Assembly: GCF_008933115.1 (NCBI RefSeq)
Contig: NZ_WBVO01000001.1
Location: 62,001 to 126,000, forward strand
Length of the DNA: 64,000 bases
Direction: 5' to 3'
Source: Phaeocystidibacter luteus
GTDB taxonomy: Bacteria > Bacteroidota > Bacteroidia > Flavobacteriales > Schleiferiaceae
Shown: positions 35,462 to 44,643 of the stretch, piece by piece
Layout of the letters: the number at the start of each line of letters is the position of its first letter
Position numbering within the stretch: position 1 is the first letter of the stretch
Position numbers and translations under genes: made by a program
Notes under the pieces: generated by a model
Told to the model about the DNA's origin: nothing
Databases searched by the model: none
What the model saw: the letters and a program-made list of their open reading frames with translations, nothing else

Positions 35462-36934
35462 ATGTCCAATTCCGGTAAAGTGATTGGTGAATATCTCACC
35501 TACGACGACGTTCTACTCGTCCCAGCATATTCAGAAGTGCTCCCACGCAATGTGGACATCAGCACGAAGTTTACACGCAACATTGAATTGAAAACTCCGA
35601 TTGTTTCGGCTGCCATGGATACGGTAACCGAATCAGCGATGGCTATTGCTATTGCTCAAGACGGAGGCATCGGGGTACTTCACAAGAACATGACCATCGA
35701 GCAGCAGGCCATGGAAGTGCGCAAGGTGAAGCGCGCAGAATCTGGTATGATCCTCGACCCTGTGACGCTCAACGGTGAAGCTACGGTTCAGGATGCCAAG
35801 AACATGATGGCCGAATACAAGATTGGTGGTATTCCTGTAGTTGATGCTTCGCGCAAACTCATCGGTATTATTACCAACCGCGATCTTCGTTTTGAGCGTG
35901 ACAATTCACGTTTGATCAGCGAAATCATGACCAAGGAAAACCTCATCACCACTTCGGAGAATACTTCTATGGAGGAGGCTGAGGACATTCTTCAACGTCA
36001 CAAGATTGAGAAGCTGCCCGTGGTTAAAGAGGATGGAACGCTTATCGGACTCATTACCTACCGCGACATCTCCAAAATGAAGATTAAGCCAAATGCATGT
36101 AAAGATGGGTTTGGAAGACTTCGCGTTGCTGCGGCTGTTGGTGTAACTCCAGACGTTATCGATCGAGTTTCTGCACTCGTAGAATCTCAGGTTGATGCGG
36201 TCATCATCGATACGGCTCACGGACATACTAAAGGGGTGGTTGACGCACTTAAAGCTGTTAAGGAGAAGTTCCCTAATCTCGATGTAGTTGTGGGTAACGT
36301 TGCTACAGCAGAGGCCGCCAAGTATCTAGCTGATGCGGGTGCCGATGCAGTTAAAGTAGGTATTGGTCCAGGTTCGATTTGTACAACTCGTGTCGTTGCA
36401 GGTGTAGGCGTTCCGCAGCTCAGTGCTGTTATGGAAGTTGCCAAGGCCCTCAAAGGAACCGGTGTGCCAGTTATTGCCGACGGTGGTATCCGTTTTACGG
36501 GTGATATCGTTAAAGCCATTGCCGGTGGTGCAGACTGTGTGATGCTTGGGTCACTCCTTGCAGGTACCAAAGAATCTCCAGGTGAAACGATCATCTACGA
36601 GGGACGTCGCTTTAAGTCATACCGCGGTATGGGGTCAGTTGAAGCCATGCAGCAAGGTTCAAAAGACCGTTACTTCCAAGATGTTGAGGACGACATCAAG
36701 AAACTTGTTCCAGAAGGAATTGTTGGTCGCGTTGCCTACAAAGGCGAAGTGACTGAGATGATGTACCAGTTTATTGGTGGTCTAAGAGCCGGTATGGGAT
36801 ACTGTGGTTCTAAGGATATAGAAACAATTAAGGAAAAAGCTCAATTCGTGAGAATTACATCTGCAGGTGTGGCAGAATCGCACCCACACGATGTGACAAT
36901 TACACGTGAGGCTCCAAACTACAGCCGTTCATAA
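35462..36934 (+). CDS. guaB: Inosine-5'-monophosphate dehydrogenase
   Basis: 490 aa from ATG 35462. The frame opens 45 nt earlier, upstream of the likely transcription start. The N-terminus [14 protein letters not shown] is family-typical. Two CBS domains (about 95-215) interrupt the TIM barrel. The catalytic loop [11 protein letters not shown] has the active cysteine C307, and the flap region GMGSVEAM and [10 protein letters not shown] are present. It oxidises IMP to XMP with NAD, the rate-limiting step to GMP. Has its own promoter and a strong terminator, so it is monocistronic. Confidence 0.97.
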   Translation: MSNSGKVIGEYLTYDDVLLVPAYSEVLPRNVDISTKFTRNIELKTPIVSAAMDTVTESAMAIAIAQDGGIGVLHKNMTIEQQAMEVRKVKRAESGMILDPVTLNGEATVQDAKNMMAEYKIGGIPVVDASRKLIGIITNRDLRFERDNSRLISEIMTKENLITTSENTSMEEAEDILQRHKIEKLPVVKEDGTLIGLITYRDISKMKIKPNACKDGFGRLRVAAAVGVTPDVIDRVSALVESQVDAVIIDTAHGHTKGVVDALKAVKEKFPNLDVVVGNVATAEAAKYLADAGADAVKVGIGPGSICTTRVVAGVGVPQLSAVMEVAKALKGTGVPVIADGGIRFTGDIVKAIAGGADCVMLGSLLAGTKESPGETIIYEGRRFKSYRGMGSVEAMQQGSKDRYFQDVEDDIKKLVPEGIVGRVAYKGEVTEMMYQFIGGLRAGMGYCGSKDIETIKEKAQFVRITSAGVAESHPHDVTITREAPNYSRS

Positions 36935-36955
36935 AATAGGGTTGTAAAAGATATA

Positions 36956-36993
36956 ATCCCCTGTTGGACGAAAGTTCGGCAGGGGATTTTTTT
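36956..36993 (+). terminator. Terminator of guaB
   Basis: ATCCCCTG..GGAC / GTTC..CAGGGGAT stem with a GAAA-like loop followed by TTTTTTT. Confidence 0.9.
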
Positions 36994-37069
36994 GTGCGTA
37001 GGATTACTACGTACATATCTTTAAGCAAGTTAATCTTGATAATGGCAATGCAGAGAATAGTAGGAAACT

Positions 37070-38068
37070 CTATGATTCCGACATCTGGCTCTCGAGAGCA
37101 TCGATCTTCCTATACGCATCCTGGAAAAACTGAAAGCGGCTCTTTTCACCCATTTGGCTGATGAGAGTTGCCTTTCCAACCATGTTCTTAAACCATTGAT
37201 CGGTCTGATTGGCATACCCTTCATGCGTAGTTTCGAGCATATTGAAGGTATGGTGCCCTAAAAACACAGCCTTACGTTCGATGAGGTCCACCGTAGCTGC
37301 ATTCGTCGTAAGCTCGATTTCACTGATGTATAAATCGTACTTACCGGGTTTGTCTTGTTCATCCTTGTAACCACGCACCGCTAAATCTTCAATTCCTTTC
37401 ACAAGCGAACGGATGTCGTTGATTATAGAAAACCCGACTTCAGGCGTTGCGAATAAGCCAGACTCCCAATAGTATTGAACTTGACGAAGCGTGCTGTTTA
37501 TGGTAGAGTAGGACCACAGTTCTTGGCAATCGACCTTGCAGTACTCCTTGTACACCTTCTCGCATAGTTCGATTATGTGGAGGGGAACAACATCTTCATC
37601 CAGTTTTTGCGTCATCAGTTCGCCTACACCCATGATGGAACGCATCCAATAGAAGACCTTGAATTTGGTAAGCATGCCAGCTCTCACGTTGTGGAAGATG
37701 GGAATGTCCTGACTGCAGTACTTAATAGAAGCTCCAGGAATCTTAGAGATGATACGAAGGTTATCCAGCAGTCGCTGAAAGTAACGCTCCATGCCTTCGA
37801 TATCCGCTGTAATAGGCGTATACCCAAAAGATACCATACCTATTGCCTCCTTGGTAAGGCCACCGAGAGAAACATTGTATTTCTCTGATAATATGTAAGA
37901 TTCCTCTAGGGAAATCGGTGTTTCGCCACGTACTCGACGGTATGCACTATCCATGCTAATGCCTAGTGTATCAGATAGTTCCGTAGCGAGAGAGACATTC
38001 GAGGGAAGCACTGCCTTGATCTGACTCAAGAAGGTATCCTGAATGTTTTCGGAATTTTCTTTTCTCAT
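37070..38068 (-). CDS. HTH transcriptional regulator with large C-terminal domain
   Basis: 332 aa from ATG 38068. The frame opens 45 nt upstream, inside a dyad. Residues about 10-60 form a Cro/BetR-like helix-turn-helix (VSLATELSDTLGISMDSAYRRVRGE, with LSEKYNVSL following). The remaining ~260 residues are helical and unrecognised, with YWMRSIM, WSYSTINSTLRQVQYYW and GHHTFNMLETTHEGY. Similar Bacteroidota regulators carry a HTH plus an uncharacterised ligand-binding part. Two 19-bp dyads stand between it and the divergent CsgG-like gene, so it probably controls both. Confidence 0.75.
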   Translation of the reverse strand: MRKENSENIQDTFLSQIKAVLPSNVSLATELSDTLGISMDSAYRRVRGETPISLEESYILSEKYNVSLGGLTKEAIGMVSFGYTPITADIEGMERYFQRLLDNLRIISKIPGASIKYCSQDIPIFHNVRAGMLTKFKVFYWMRSIMGVGELMTQKLDEDVVPLHIIELCEKVYKEYCKVDCQELWSYSTINSTLRQVQYYWESGLFATPEVGFSIINDIRSLVKGIEDLAVRGYKDEQDKPGKYDLYISEIELTTNAATVDLIERKAVFLGHHTFNMLETTHEGYANQTDQWFKNMVGKATLISQMGEKSRFQFFQDAYRKIDALESQMSES

Positions 38069-38091
38069 AGTATGCGAAAGATACAATTGAT

Positions 38092-38140
38092 ATTTGCAAA
38101 ATTCGCAAATCAAGAGCTCCCAGTTGCATTTTTCGCAACT
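38092..38140. promoter_or_regulatory. Twin dyads between HTH regulator and CsgG-like gene
   Basis: ATTTGC-N7-GCAAAT (38092-38110) and AGTTGC-N7-GCAACT (38122-38140). They share the core TTGC-N7-GCAA, and their centres are 30 bp apart, close to three helical turns. They lie 24-72 bp upstream of the regulator start. Likely operators for a dimeric regulator. Confidence 0.6.
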
Positions 38141-38242
38141 GACGACCGTCTTTTTCGCTTTTCTCCTATTTCATTACGGATTTCCGCTACGTAGTTACCG
38201 CAGCATGCCGATATATCGTTATGCAGGGCTAATAAACTGCCC

Positions 38243-38250
38243 TAGGTTTG
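38243..38250 (+). promoter_or_regulatory. -7 box of the CsgG-like gene
   Basis: TAGGTTTG, exact TAnnTTTG, 24 nt before the ATG at 38275. Confidence 0.55.
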
Positions 38251-38274
38251 CCATGTAATCAAAAACAAAGAGCC

Positions 38275-39393
38275 ATGAAACGTATTGCTCTATTTATCGG
38301 TTTGACAATGGTATTTTCAACTATGAATGCCCAAGACAACAGTTCAATGCAAGGGAGTACAGAAACTATTGCCGTATTAAGCATGGATTCCCGAGGCATA
38401 AACATCGACAACATAGCCATGGGAAACCTGGTGCGTCTGGAATTAGAGAAGACACAGCGCTATGAGGTGATGGACAAGTATGACGTCGCACATGAAATGG
38501 AACAGGCAGGTATCGATGCCTCCAAGTGCTTCGGTAAAAATCAGCTCGTAGAGGCTGGGGGAATTCTGAAAGCTCAGAATATGCTCACGGGATCAGTGGA
38601 GAAATTTGGAGATAAGATTATCTACACCCTCAGGTTGATTGATGTAGAGGAAGAGAGAATTGAAAAGACTACCGTGATTGAGTTCGTCTTCCAGATTGAA
38701 GACATTCAAACTATGACCGAACTCACAATCAAAGACTTGCTAGACATTGAGTACGATCAAATGGCGTACGATATGTTGGCAAATTTCGAACGACCAATTA
38801 CCAATGATCGCACTTCGTTGAGTCTGGATGGACCTCGATTCGGCGTGCAATTCTTAGAAGGACGTCTAGGTGAGCGAGTTAGCGATAGCCGCGAAAACGG
38901 CGGATTGGGAATGGCAGTGCCGATGACCTCAGTATTCGGGTATCAATGGGAAACCCAATATATCAGTCGCGGTGAATTCCAAGCGCTTTTCGAGTTCATT
39001 CCTACCATCAATGCGATTGAAACGGGAACGCCATCCTTTAGTCTGACCATTCTCCATGGCATGCGCTACGACGGATGGGAATTGGGCTTCGGTCCGGCCT
39101 TTAGAGTCATGAAACTTGGTCAGGGTTACTTCGACGACAACAACAGATGGACCCTCGCAAACGAGGTGCCTGACGGCAGTAACTACGAGTTAGTCACCAA
39201 CTTCGATGCGCGTGGCGATGTGAAGCTTAACACAGGGTTGATTGTTGCAGTAGGCAAAACATTTCGCAACAGTTATATAAACGTGCCTGTGAACCTGTAT
39301 TGGTCACCGAGCCCACAGCTTGAATCCAACATTATAGGACTAGTGGTAGGATTCAACATCGCAAACTCTCCAGTTCGCAAAACGCCTAACTAA
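38275..39393 (+). CDS. Exported protein with CsgG-like N-terminal domain
   Basis: 372 aa from ATG 38275. The signal peptide is about 1-20 (cleavage after NAQ). Residues ~30-170 have the CsgG/LpoB-type fold pattern: TIAVLSMDSRGI, LVRLELEKTQRYEVMDKYDVAHEMEQ, and ILKAQNMLTGSVEKFGDKIIYTLRLIDVE. The C-terminal ~170 residues are strand-rich with Gly and aromatic residues (LHGMRYDGWELGFGPAF and others), resembling an outer-membrane or surface beta domain. Secretion, adhesion or envelope-sensing roles are possible, but none is shown. It is likely controlled by the divergent HTH regulator. Confidence 0.7.
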   Translation: MKRIALFIGLTMVFSTMNAQDNSSMQGSTETIAVLSMDSRGINIDNIAMGNLVRLELEKTQRYEVMDKYDVAHEMEQAGIDASKCFGKNQLVEAGGILKAQNMLTGSVEKFGDKIIYTLRLIDVEEERIEKTTVIEFVFQIEDIQTMTELTIKDLLDIEYDQMAYDMLANFERPITNDRTSLSLDGPRFGVQFLEGRLGERVSDSRENGGLGMAVPMTSVFGYQWETQYISRGEFQALFEFIPTINAIETGTPSFSLTILHGMRYDGWELGFGPAFRVMKLGQGYFDDNNRWTLANEVPDGSNYELVTNFDARGDVKLNTGLIVAVGKTFRNSYINVPVNLYWSPSPQLESNIIGLVVGFNIANSPVRKTPN

Positions 39394-39441
39394 CGAGCCT
39401 CATACCAAACCAAGCTCGATTTCTCTCTCTTCACTCGGAAT

Positions 39442-39470
39442 AGTCCCGCTTCGGCGGGACTTTCCTCTTT
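39442..39470. terminator. Terminator between CsgG-like gene and acs
   Basis: AGTCCCGC-TTCG-GCGGGACT, a UUCG tetraloop hairpin followed by TTTCCTCTTT on the plus strand. It may also act on the convergent acs transcript. Confidence 0.85.
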
Positions 39471-41370
39471 ATAGCGCCCCAGCTTTTATTTCTTCGACAA
39501 CATCTGGATCGAGTAGAGTGGAGGTGTCACCCAAAGAGGAGGTATCTCCTTCAGCCACCTTTCGAAGAATTCTTCGCATGATTTTCCCCGATCGCGTTTT
39601 GGGTAAGCCGCTCACAAACTGAATCTTTTCAGGTTTGGCAATCTTTCCAATTTCTTCAACAACTGTTTCGACGATTTCAGCTCTGAGAATATCTTCATTC
39701 TCAACGGCGTCGCGAGTAATCACATAAGCATAGATTCCCTGGCCTTTGATGTCATGCGGATACCCAACCACTGCAGATTCAGCTACCTTTTCATTCGCAT
39801 TGATGGCATTCTCAATTTCAGCCGTTCCAAAACGGTGTCCAGATACGTTAATCACATCATCCACCCGCCCGATGATTCGGTACATCCCGTTTGCATCTCT
39901 CTTGGCTCCGTCACCCGTGAAGTAGTATCCTCCATAATGGCTGAAATACGTTACTCTACATCGTTCATGGTCACCATAAGTCGTTCTCAGAATGCTCGGC
40001 CAAGGATGCTTTACGCAGAGGTACCCTTCAACTTCATTCTCTTCAATTACTTTCCCTTCTTGATCGAGCAATACGGGTTGTATTCCCGGTAGCGGGCGGC
40101 CGGCGTGAGCAGGTTTCATAGGACTGTGGCTCCCCAATCCAGAAATCATAATGCCCCCAGTTTCGGTTTGCCACCAAGTGTCTACTACTGGACATCTTTC
40201 CTTTCCAACGTGAATATAATACCATTGCCAAGCCTCTTCATTTATTGGCTCACCAACGGTTCCAATAACCTTTAGCGAGTCGAGGCTATAGCTAAGAACG
40301 TGGTCATCGCCGCAAGCCATAAGGGCACGAATGGCCGTCGGTGCTGTGTAAAATTGGTTTACGCCATACTTGTCACAAACCTGCCAAAATCTTCCTGGAT
40401 CTGGAAAAGTAGGGACGCCTTCAAACATGAGTGTCGTGGCGCCATTTAGTAATGGTCCGTAGACGATATAGGTATGTCCAGTGATCCAACCAATGTCAGC
40501 CGTACACCAGTACACGTCACTTTCCTCATACTGAAAGACGTTCTTAAAGCTGTACCCTGCATAAACCATGTAGCCTCCGCAAGTATGTACGACTCCCTTT
40601 GGTTTTCCGGTTGAACCTGAGGTGTAGAGAATGAAGAGCATATCTTCACTGTCCATAGGTTCTGCGGGGCAATCTTTCTCCGCATCCTTTAACTCTTCGT
40701 GAAGCCAGAAATCGCGCTTATCAACCATGTTGACAGCCCATTTTGTTCGCTCTGCTACGAGCACTGTCTGTACAGATGGACAATTCTGAAGCGCTTCATC
40801 AACAACTCTCTTCACTGGAATTTCTTTTGCACCGCGATAAAGACCATCGCTGGTCAGAACCATCTTAGCTTCTGCGTCATTAATTCTATCGGCTAAGGAG
40901 TGAGCGGAGAATCCAGCAAAAACAACAGAGTGCACTGCACCGATTCGCGCACATGCCAAAACGGAGATGGTCAATTCGGGAATCATAGGCATATAGATTG
41001 CGATTCGATCCCCTTTTTGAATACCATGCTTTTTGAGAACATTTGCCATTTGGCAGACTTTCTCATGCAATTCACGGTACGTATATCGTATGAATCGCTC
41101 TTTTGGGTCATTCGGTTCCCAAATTAGCGCCAGTTTATTTCCGCGCTCTTCCAAGTGTCTGTCTAAACAGTTCTCGGTGATGTTGAGCTTCGCATTCACA
41201 AACCACCTTACACTGGGCTCCTTAAAATTCCATTTACAAACCGTATCCCATTTCTTTTGCCATGTAAAGTTCTCTGCGGCAATATCCTCCCAGAATTTAT
41301 CAGGATTTTCAATCGCTGCTTTTGTAGCGTTTTCGAACTTTTCTGGAGAGTTAATGTGGTAATAGCTCAT
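39469..41370 (-). CDS. acs: Acetyl-CoA synthetase (AMP-forming)
   Basis: 633 aa from ATG 41370. The open frame continues to 41514 through a repeat array and is not credible as protein. Adenylation motifs are complete: YTSGSTGKPKG, the WWQTETGG core, YFTGDGAKRD, and the C-terminal TRSGKIMRR whose Lys is the usual acetylation switch. The N-terminal FWEDIAAENFTWQKKWD is the ACAS_N domain. It converts acetate, ATP and CoA to acetyl-CoA for the TCA cycle. Followed by a terminator and downstream of pckA, but a pckA terminator separates the two. Confidence 0.95.
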   Translation of the reverse strand: MSYYHINSPEKFENATKAAIENPDKFWEDIAAENFTWQKKWDTVCKWNFKEPSVRWFVNAKLNITENCLDRHLEERGNKLALIWEPNDPKERFIRYTYRELHEKVCQMANVLKKHGIQKGDRIAIYMPMIPELTISVLACARIGAVHSVVFAGFSAHSLADRINDAEAKMVLTSDGLYRGAKEIPVKRVVDEALQNCPSVQTVLVAERTKWAVNMVDKRDFWLHEELKDAEKDCPAEPMDSEDMLFILYTSGSTGKPKGVVHTCGGYMVYAGYSFKNVFQYEESDVYWCTADIGWITGHTYIVYGPLLNGATTLMFEGVPTFPDPGRFWQVCDKYGVNQFYTAPTAIRALMACGDDHVLSYSLDSLKVIGTVGEPINEEAWQWYYIHVGKERCPVVDTWWQTETGGIMISGLGSHSPMKPAHAGRPLPGIQPVLLDQEGKVIEENEVEGYLCVKHPWPSILRTTYGDHERCRVTYFSHYGGYYFTGDGAKRDANGMYRIIGRVDDVINVSGHRFGTAEIENAINANEKVAESAVVGYPHDIKGQGIYAYVITRDAVENEDILRAEIVETVVEEIGKIAKPEKIQFVSGLPKTRSGKIMRRILRKVAEGDTSSLGDTSTLLDPDVVEEIKAGAL

Positions 41371-41741
41371 GTGAGAGTTGTTGGGGTTTGTGGAGGAATA
41401 AGGTAAAGTTTTTTCAAAAAAAAAACTCCCTTTGGTCGTAAGTACGCCTTCGGCGAAAATGCTCCTTGCAGTCGCAAGTGCGCCTGCCGGCGCAAAGGCT
41501 CCCTGCGGTCGCAAGCTCCTACCGTCGGAAAGGCTATCCTAGAATGTATAAGACATCCCATCTGGAGGTAAGAGTGAGCTTTGGTTGACGGGTTCCTATC
41601 TTGCTGCCGAAGGCTGCCTTGTTCTCAGCCGTTAGGCTGCAGAGCTTTATCGCCAACGGGCAATTCTTGCGCGAAGCGCATTAAAAAAAGAAACCCCCAC
41701 CTTTCGGTGAGGGCTCCTCAATATCGAATCTTACTCAGGTA
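41371..41741. repeat. Gene-free region with ~18-bp sub-repeats upstream of acs
   Basis: 41426-41535 holds about six related 17-20-bp segments of the type CTCC(C/T)T(g/t)CGGTCGCAAG and CGCCTkCCGGCG-AAA, with register starts at 41426, 41462, 41499 and 41516. They can fold into small hairpins (for example GCGCC-TGC-CGGCGC). 41590-41680 has further small stem-loops (GCTGCCGAAGGCTGC, CAGCCGTTAGGCTG, TGCGCGAAGCGCA). An A-tract of 11 lies at 41416-41426. No gene on either strand; a frame on the minus strand joins acs but is only repeat translation. Confidence 0.7.
41683..41714 (-). terminator. Terminator of pckA
   Basis: On the minus strand CCCTCACC-GAAA-GGTGGGGG followed by TTTCTTTTTTT. Confidence 0.9.
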
Positions 41742-43355
41742 CTAAACCTTCGCAGATACCTTTGGTCCGCCGGCAAGGATTTCCTCGCTAGCGTTACTTT
41801 CAAATTTGGTGAAGTTCTTCTCAAACTTACCGGCAAGCGTAAGGGCAGCTTCGTCATATGCGTCGCCATCAGCCCAAGTTTGCCTTGGATCGAGAATCTC
41901 ATCAGGTACATTCGGACAAGCTGTTGGCATGCTCAAACCGAATACTGAATGCTCCTTGTATTCAACTCCGTCAAGATCACCGGTAAGTGCAGCTGTAATC
42001 ATTGCACGAGTGAACTTGAGTTTGATACGTGATCCTGTGCCGTAGGCACCACCAGACCATCCTGTGTTCACCAACCAAACATTTACACCTACTTCCTGCA
42101 TTTTTGCAGAGAGCATTTCGGCATACTTAGTTGGGTGAAGCGGCATAAAAGGAGCTCCAAAACATGCACTAAATGCAGCTACTGGCTCAGTGATGCCCGC
42201 TTCAGTACCGGCAACCTTAGCGGTGTAGCCAGAGATGAAGTAGTATGCAGCCTGACCAGGCGTTAATTTAGAAATTGGAGGCAATACACCTGTCGCATCA
42301 GCGGTCAAGAAGAAGATGTTCTTCGGATTGTGACCAACAGAAGGAACCTGGATATTGCGGATGTGCTCGATTGGGTAGCTCACGCGAGTGTTCTCGGTGA
42401 TAGACTTATCGTGGAAGTCAACCTCATTCGTGCCATCAATAAATGTAACGTTCTCTAAGAGCGCTCCAGGCTTGATAGCGTTGAAGATGTCTGGCTCTTT
42501 TTCTGCACTTAGGTCAATAACCTTGGCGTAACAGCCACCTTCGAAGTTGAAAATAGCGTTGTCAGATGTCCAACCGTGCTCATCGTCACCAATAAGCTTA
42601 CGGTTCGGGTCTGCAGACAACGTAGTTTTTCCCGTACCTGATAATCCAAAGAAGATTGCCGTATCACCGTCTTCGCCAACGTTGGCAGAGCAGTGCATAG
42701 ACAATGTGTTCTTAGAATGTGGAAGGATGAAGTTTAATGCAGAGAAGATGCCTTTCTTCATTTCGCCGGTATACCCTGTTCCTCCGATGAGGATGGTTTT
42801 TTTGGCGAAACTCATGATGGCAAAGTTGTGCTGACGAGTCCCGTCTACGGCAGGATCTGCTTTAAATCCTGGCGCATTGATAATGGTCCATTCAGCTTCG
42901 AAGTTTTTCAACTCCTCTTCAGAAGGATTGATGAACATGTTGCTTACGAACAAGTTGCTCCAAGGCAATTCGTTGATGGCGCGGATGTTCATTTTGTAGC
43001 GGTCATCGGCACAAGCGTATACATCGCGAGCGTACAATTCCTTTCCAGAAAGGTAATCACACACCTTAGCGTGCAAACGGTCGAATGCCTCTGGGTCAAA
43101 ACCGATGTTGATGTCACCCCACCACACGTGGTCTTCGGTGTGCTCATCGCGAACGATGAATCGGTCTTTAGGCGAACGGCCTGTAAATTCTCCTGTGTTT
43201 ACTGAAATGGCTCCTGAGTCGGCACGTACGGCCATGTTGTTTTCAACACTAATCTCAGCGAGCTTTTCTGTACTTAGATTCCAATGCACTTGCGCATCCC
43301 GGATGCCATAAACTGATAAATCAGCGCTGGCCGGTTTGATGGCTTCGTTATTCAT
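41742..43355 (-). CDS. pckA: Phosphoenolpyruvate carboxykinase (ATP)
   Basis: 537 aa from ATG 43355. An in-frame TTG at 43391 overlaps the -7 box, so it is excluded. The kinase P-loop GLSGTGKTTLSAD, the preceding HCSANVGEDGD, the GRSPKDRF substrate loop and the lid-region ENTRVSYPIEHIRN are all present. It converts oxaloacetate and ATP to PEP and CO2, the entry step to gluconeogenesis, which suits growth on amino acids or acetate. Strong promoter in front and strong terminator behind, so it is monocistronic. Confidence 0.97.
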   Translation of the reverse strand: MNNEAIKPASADLSVYGIRDAQVHWNLSTEKLAEISVENNMAVRADSGAISVNTGEFTGRSPKDRFIVRDEHTEDHVWWGDINIGFDPEAFDRLHAKVCDYLSGKELYARDVYACADDRYKMNIRAINELPWSNLFVSNMFINPSEEELKNFEAEWTIINAPGFKADPAVDGTRQHNFAIMSFAKKTILIGGTGYTGEMKKGIFSALNFILPHSKNTLSMHCSANVGEDGDTAIFFGLSGTGKTTLSADPNRKLIGDDEHGWTSDNAIFNFEGGCYAKVIDLSAEKEPDIFNAIKPGALLENVTFIDGTNEVDFHDKSITENTRVSYPIEHIRNIQVPSVGHNPKNIFFLTADATGVLPPISKLTPGQAAYYFISGYTAKVAGTEAGITEPVAAFSACFGAPFMPLHPTKYAEMLSAKMQEVGVNVWLVNTGWSGGAYGTGSRIKLKFTRAMITAALTGDLDGVEYKEHSVFGLSMPTACPNVPDEILDPRQTWADGDAYDEAALTLAGKFEKNFTKFESNASEEILAGGPKVSAKV

Positions 43356-43388
43356 GATTACAGAATCGACTTTCAATGGGTTATCCTG

Positions 43389-43417
43389 CAAAATTAGACA
43401 CTTATACCTTAAATCAA
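43389..43417 (-). promoter_or_regulatory. pckA promoter
   Basis: Minus strand TTG (43417-43415), 18-bp spacer, TAATTTTG (43396-43389, exact TAnnTTTG). The -33 element lies in the last codons of the upstream gene. It rules out the TTG start at 43391. Confidence 0.6.
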
Positions 43418-43812
43418 CCTCTATTTGCGGACTTTTCGCGGAGAATGTTGATAAACAGCACTATCCATCCTATGATGAGCAGCATTCCGCCGATAGGTGT
43501 CACGGGGCCTAGCGCAGAAAGAGAGACGCTCATCAACTCATCTGTTGTTAACAAATAGATGGATCCAGAGAAGAGAATGACTCCTCCAATGAAGAGATAT
43601 AAAATAGTCTTGTTGAACGACTTGTAGCGGGCCAAAATTAGGAGTGCTAGTCCGTGATAAATCTGGTATCTAACCGCTGTTTCAAAACTGTCGAGTGCAG
43701 CTGGAGTTAACGACTTCTCCAAGGCATGAGCACCCATGGCTCCCAATATCACTCCTAATACCATAAAGATGGTACCTGCCATCATTCCACCTCGCTCTGC
43801 TTTGCTAGCCAT
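43414..43812 (-). CDS. DUF423 family membrane protein
   Basis: 132 aa with four transmembrane helices. It matches the DUF423 (YgdD-like) pattern: GVILGAMGAHALEKSL, RYQIYHGLALLILA and the LGPVTPIGGMLLIIGW end. No biochemical role is established for the family. The gene overlaps the upstream exported gene by 31 bp, so translation is likely coupled. Its own 3' end carries the -33 element of pckA. Confidence 0.9.
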   Translation of the reverse strand: MASKAERGGMMAGTIFMVLGVILGAMGAHALEKSLTPAALDSFETAVRYQIYHGLALLILARYKSFNKTILYLFIGGVILFSGSIYLLTTDELMSVSLSALGPVTPIGGMLLIIGWIVLFINILREKSANRG

Positions 43813-44540
43813 TCTGAAAACTGATTTTTATACTGATTAAAATCGAAGAGGTCTCGCAGTGATCCGAAATTCTCAGCATCTGTACAGAACGGATACAAAC
43901 GCTGGAGAAGCATAAACCGTGAAGGGTCGAACGCCGATAATTCGCCAAACTTTCGAATCTGTGCTACGGTCATATCGTTCTTCCCAGCCCAAGCAATCAT
44001 CGCCTGAGATCTGTCAAACTCCAAGTCAATCTCCGAAATTCTATCCAGTGCCTGATCGAATGTTTCCACCTCAATCTCTAGGGAATCTGGATCCGCTATG
44101 GCAATTACATCTGGTTCTGGTAAATCAGTAAGAGCGGAGTCCATGCGAATCGAATCCTCAATCGATATAAATGCGGTAGATACGGAAGCAACATCGAAAG
44201 TAGAGTTTCCAGAAATCGATGTTATTTCGGTTGTAACAGGACCAGACCGATAGAATAGGCGCTCACTTCCGAGTCCGTCATCCTCTAAGATGTACTTTCT
44301 CTTCTCAGAGATACCCAGTTTAATAGTCTTTGACGTAACAAGAGTGCTATCTCGAATGACATAGAGAATGTGCGGATTCGTATCGGTTTCAAACGCTGCA
44401 GAAGTTAGATTTTCACCGATTTTGACAGAATCGAGTATCAAATCTGCTGACTGTGGAAGATCCACTTGAATAACTTGCGCGGATACGGTCCACGTACTCA
44501 GTAAAATCAGGAAGGTTACTATTCTGACGCTCACTAACAT
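43782..44540 (-). CDS. Exported protein with DUF4476-like C-terminus
   Basis: 252 aa. Signal peptide about 1-21 (cleavage after VSAQ). The mature N-terminal half is beta-rich and of low similarity to anything recognised. The C-terminal ~95 residues are helical: FDQALDRISEIDLEFDRSQ, MTVAQIRKFGELSAFDPSRF, LLQRLYPFCTDAENFGSL. This gives the spacing of DUF4476, a Bacteroidota-specific domain of unknown function. Tentative. It shares its last 31 bp with the DUF423 gene. Confidence 0.65.
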   Translation of the reverse strand: MLVSVRIVTFLILLSTWTVSAQVIQVDLPQSADLILDSVKIGENLTSAAFETDTNPHILYVIRDSTLVTSKTIKLGISEKRKYILEDDGLGSERLFYRSGPVTTEITSISGNSTFDVASVSTAFISIEDSIRMDSALTDLPEPDVIAIADPDSLEIEVETFDQALDRISEIDLEFDRSQAMIAWAGKNDMTVAQIRKFGELSAFDPSRFMLLQRLYPFCTDAENFGSLRDLFDFNQYKNQFSEWLAKQSEVE

Positions 44541-44595
44541 GGCCGAAAGCTAAGAAAAAACACGGCTAGAGATGAGGTGGGAAGTGTTCGATTTA

Positions 44596-44603
44596 TAACT
44601 TTG
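44596..44603 (+). promoter_or_regulatory. -7 box of the saccharopine dehydrogenase gene
   Basis: TAACTTTG, exact TAnnTTTG, 40 nt before the ATG at 44644. Confidence 0.5.
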
Positions 44604-44643
44604 ACTCCCCATGAATGTGAATCGTTCAACGCTTAAATAACCC

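Noticed and set aside
41371-41514. 48-codon N-terminal extension of acs
   Set aside because: It translates only the GC-rich sub-repeats and the A-tract. The conserved Acs start is the ATG at 41370.
43356-43391. TTG start 36 nt upstream of pckA
   Set aside because: It overlaps the -7 box TAATTTTG, so it would lie upstream of the transcription start.
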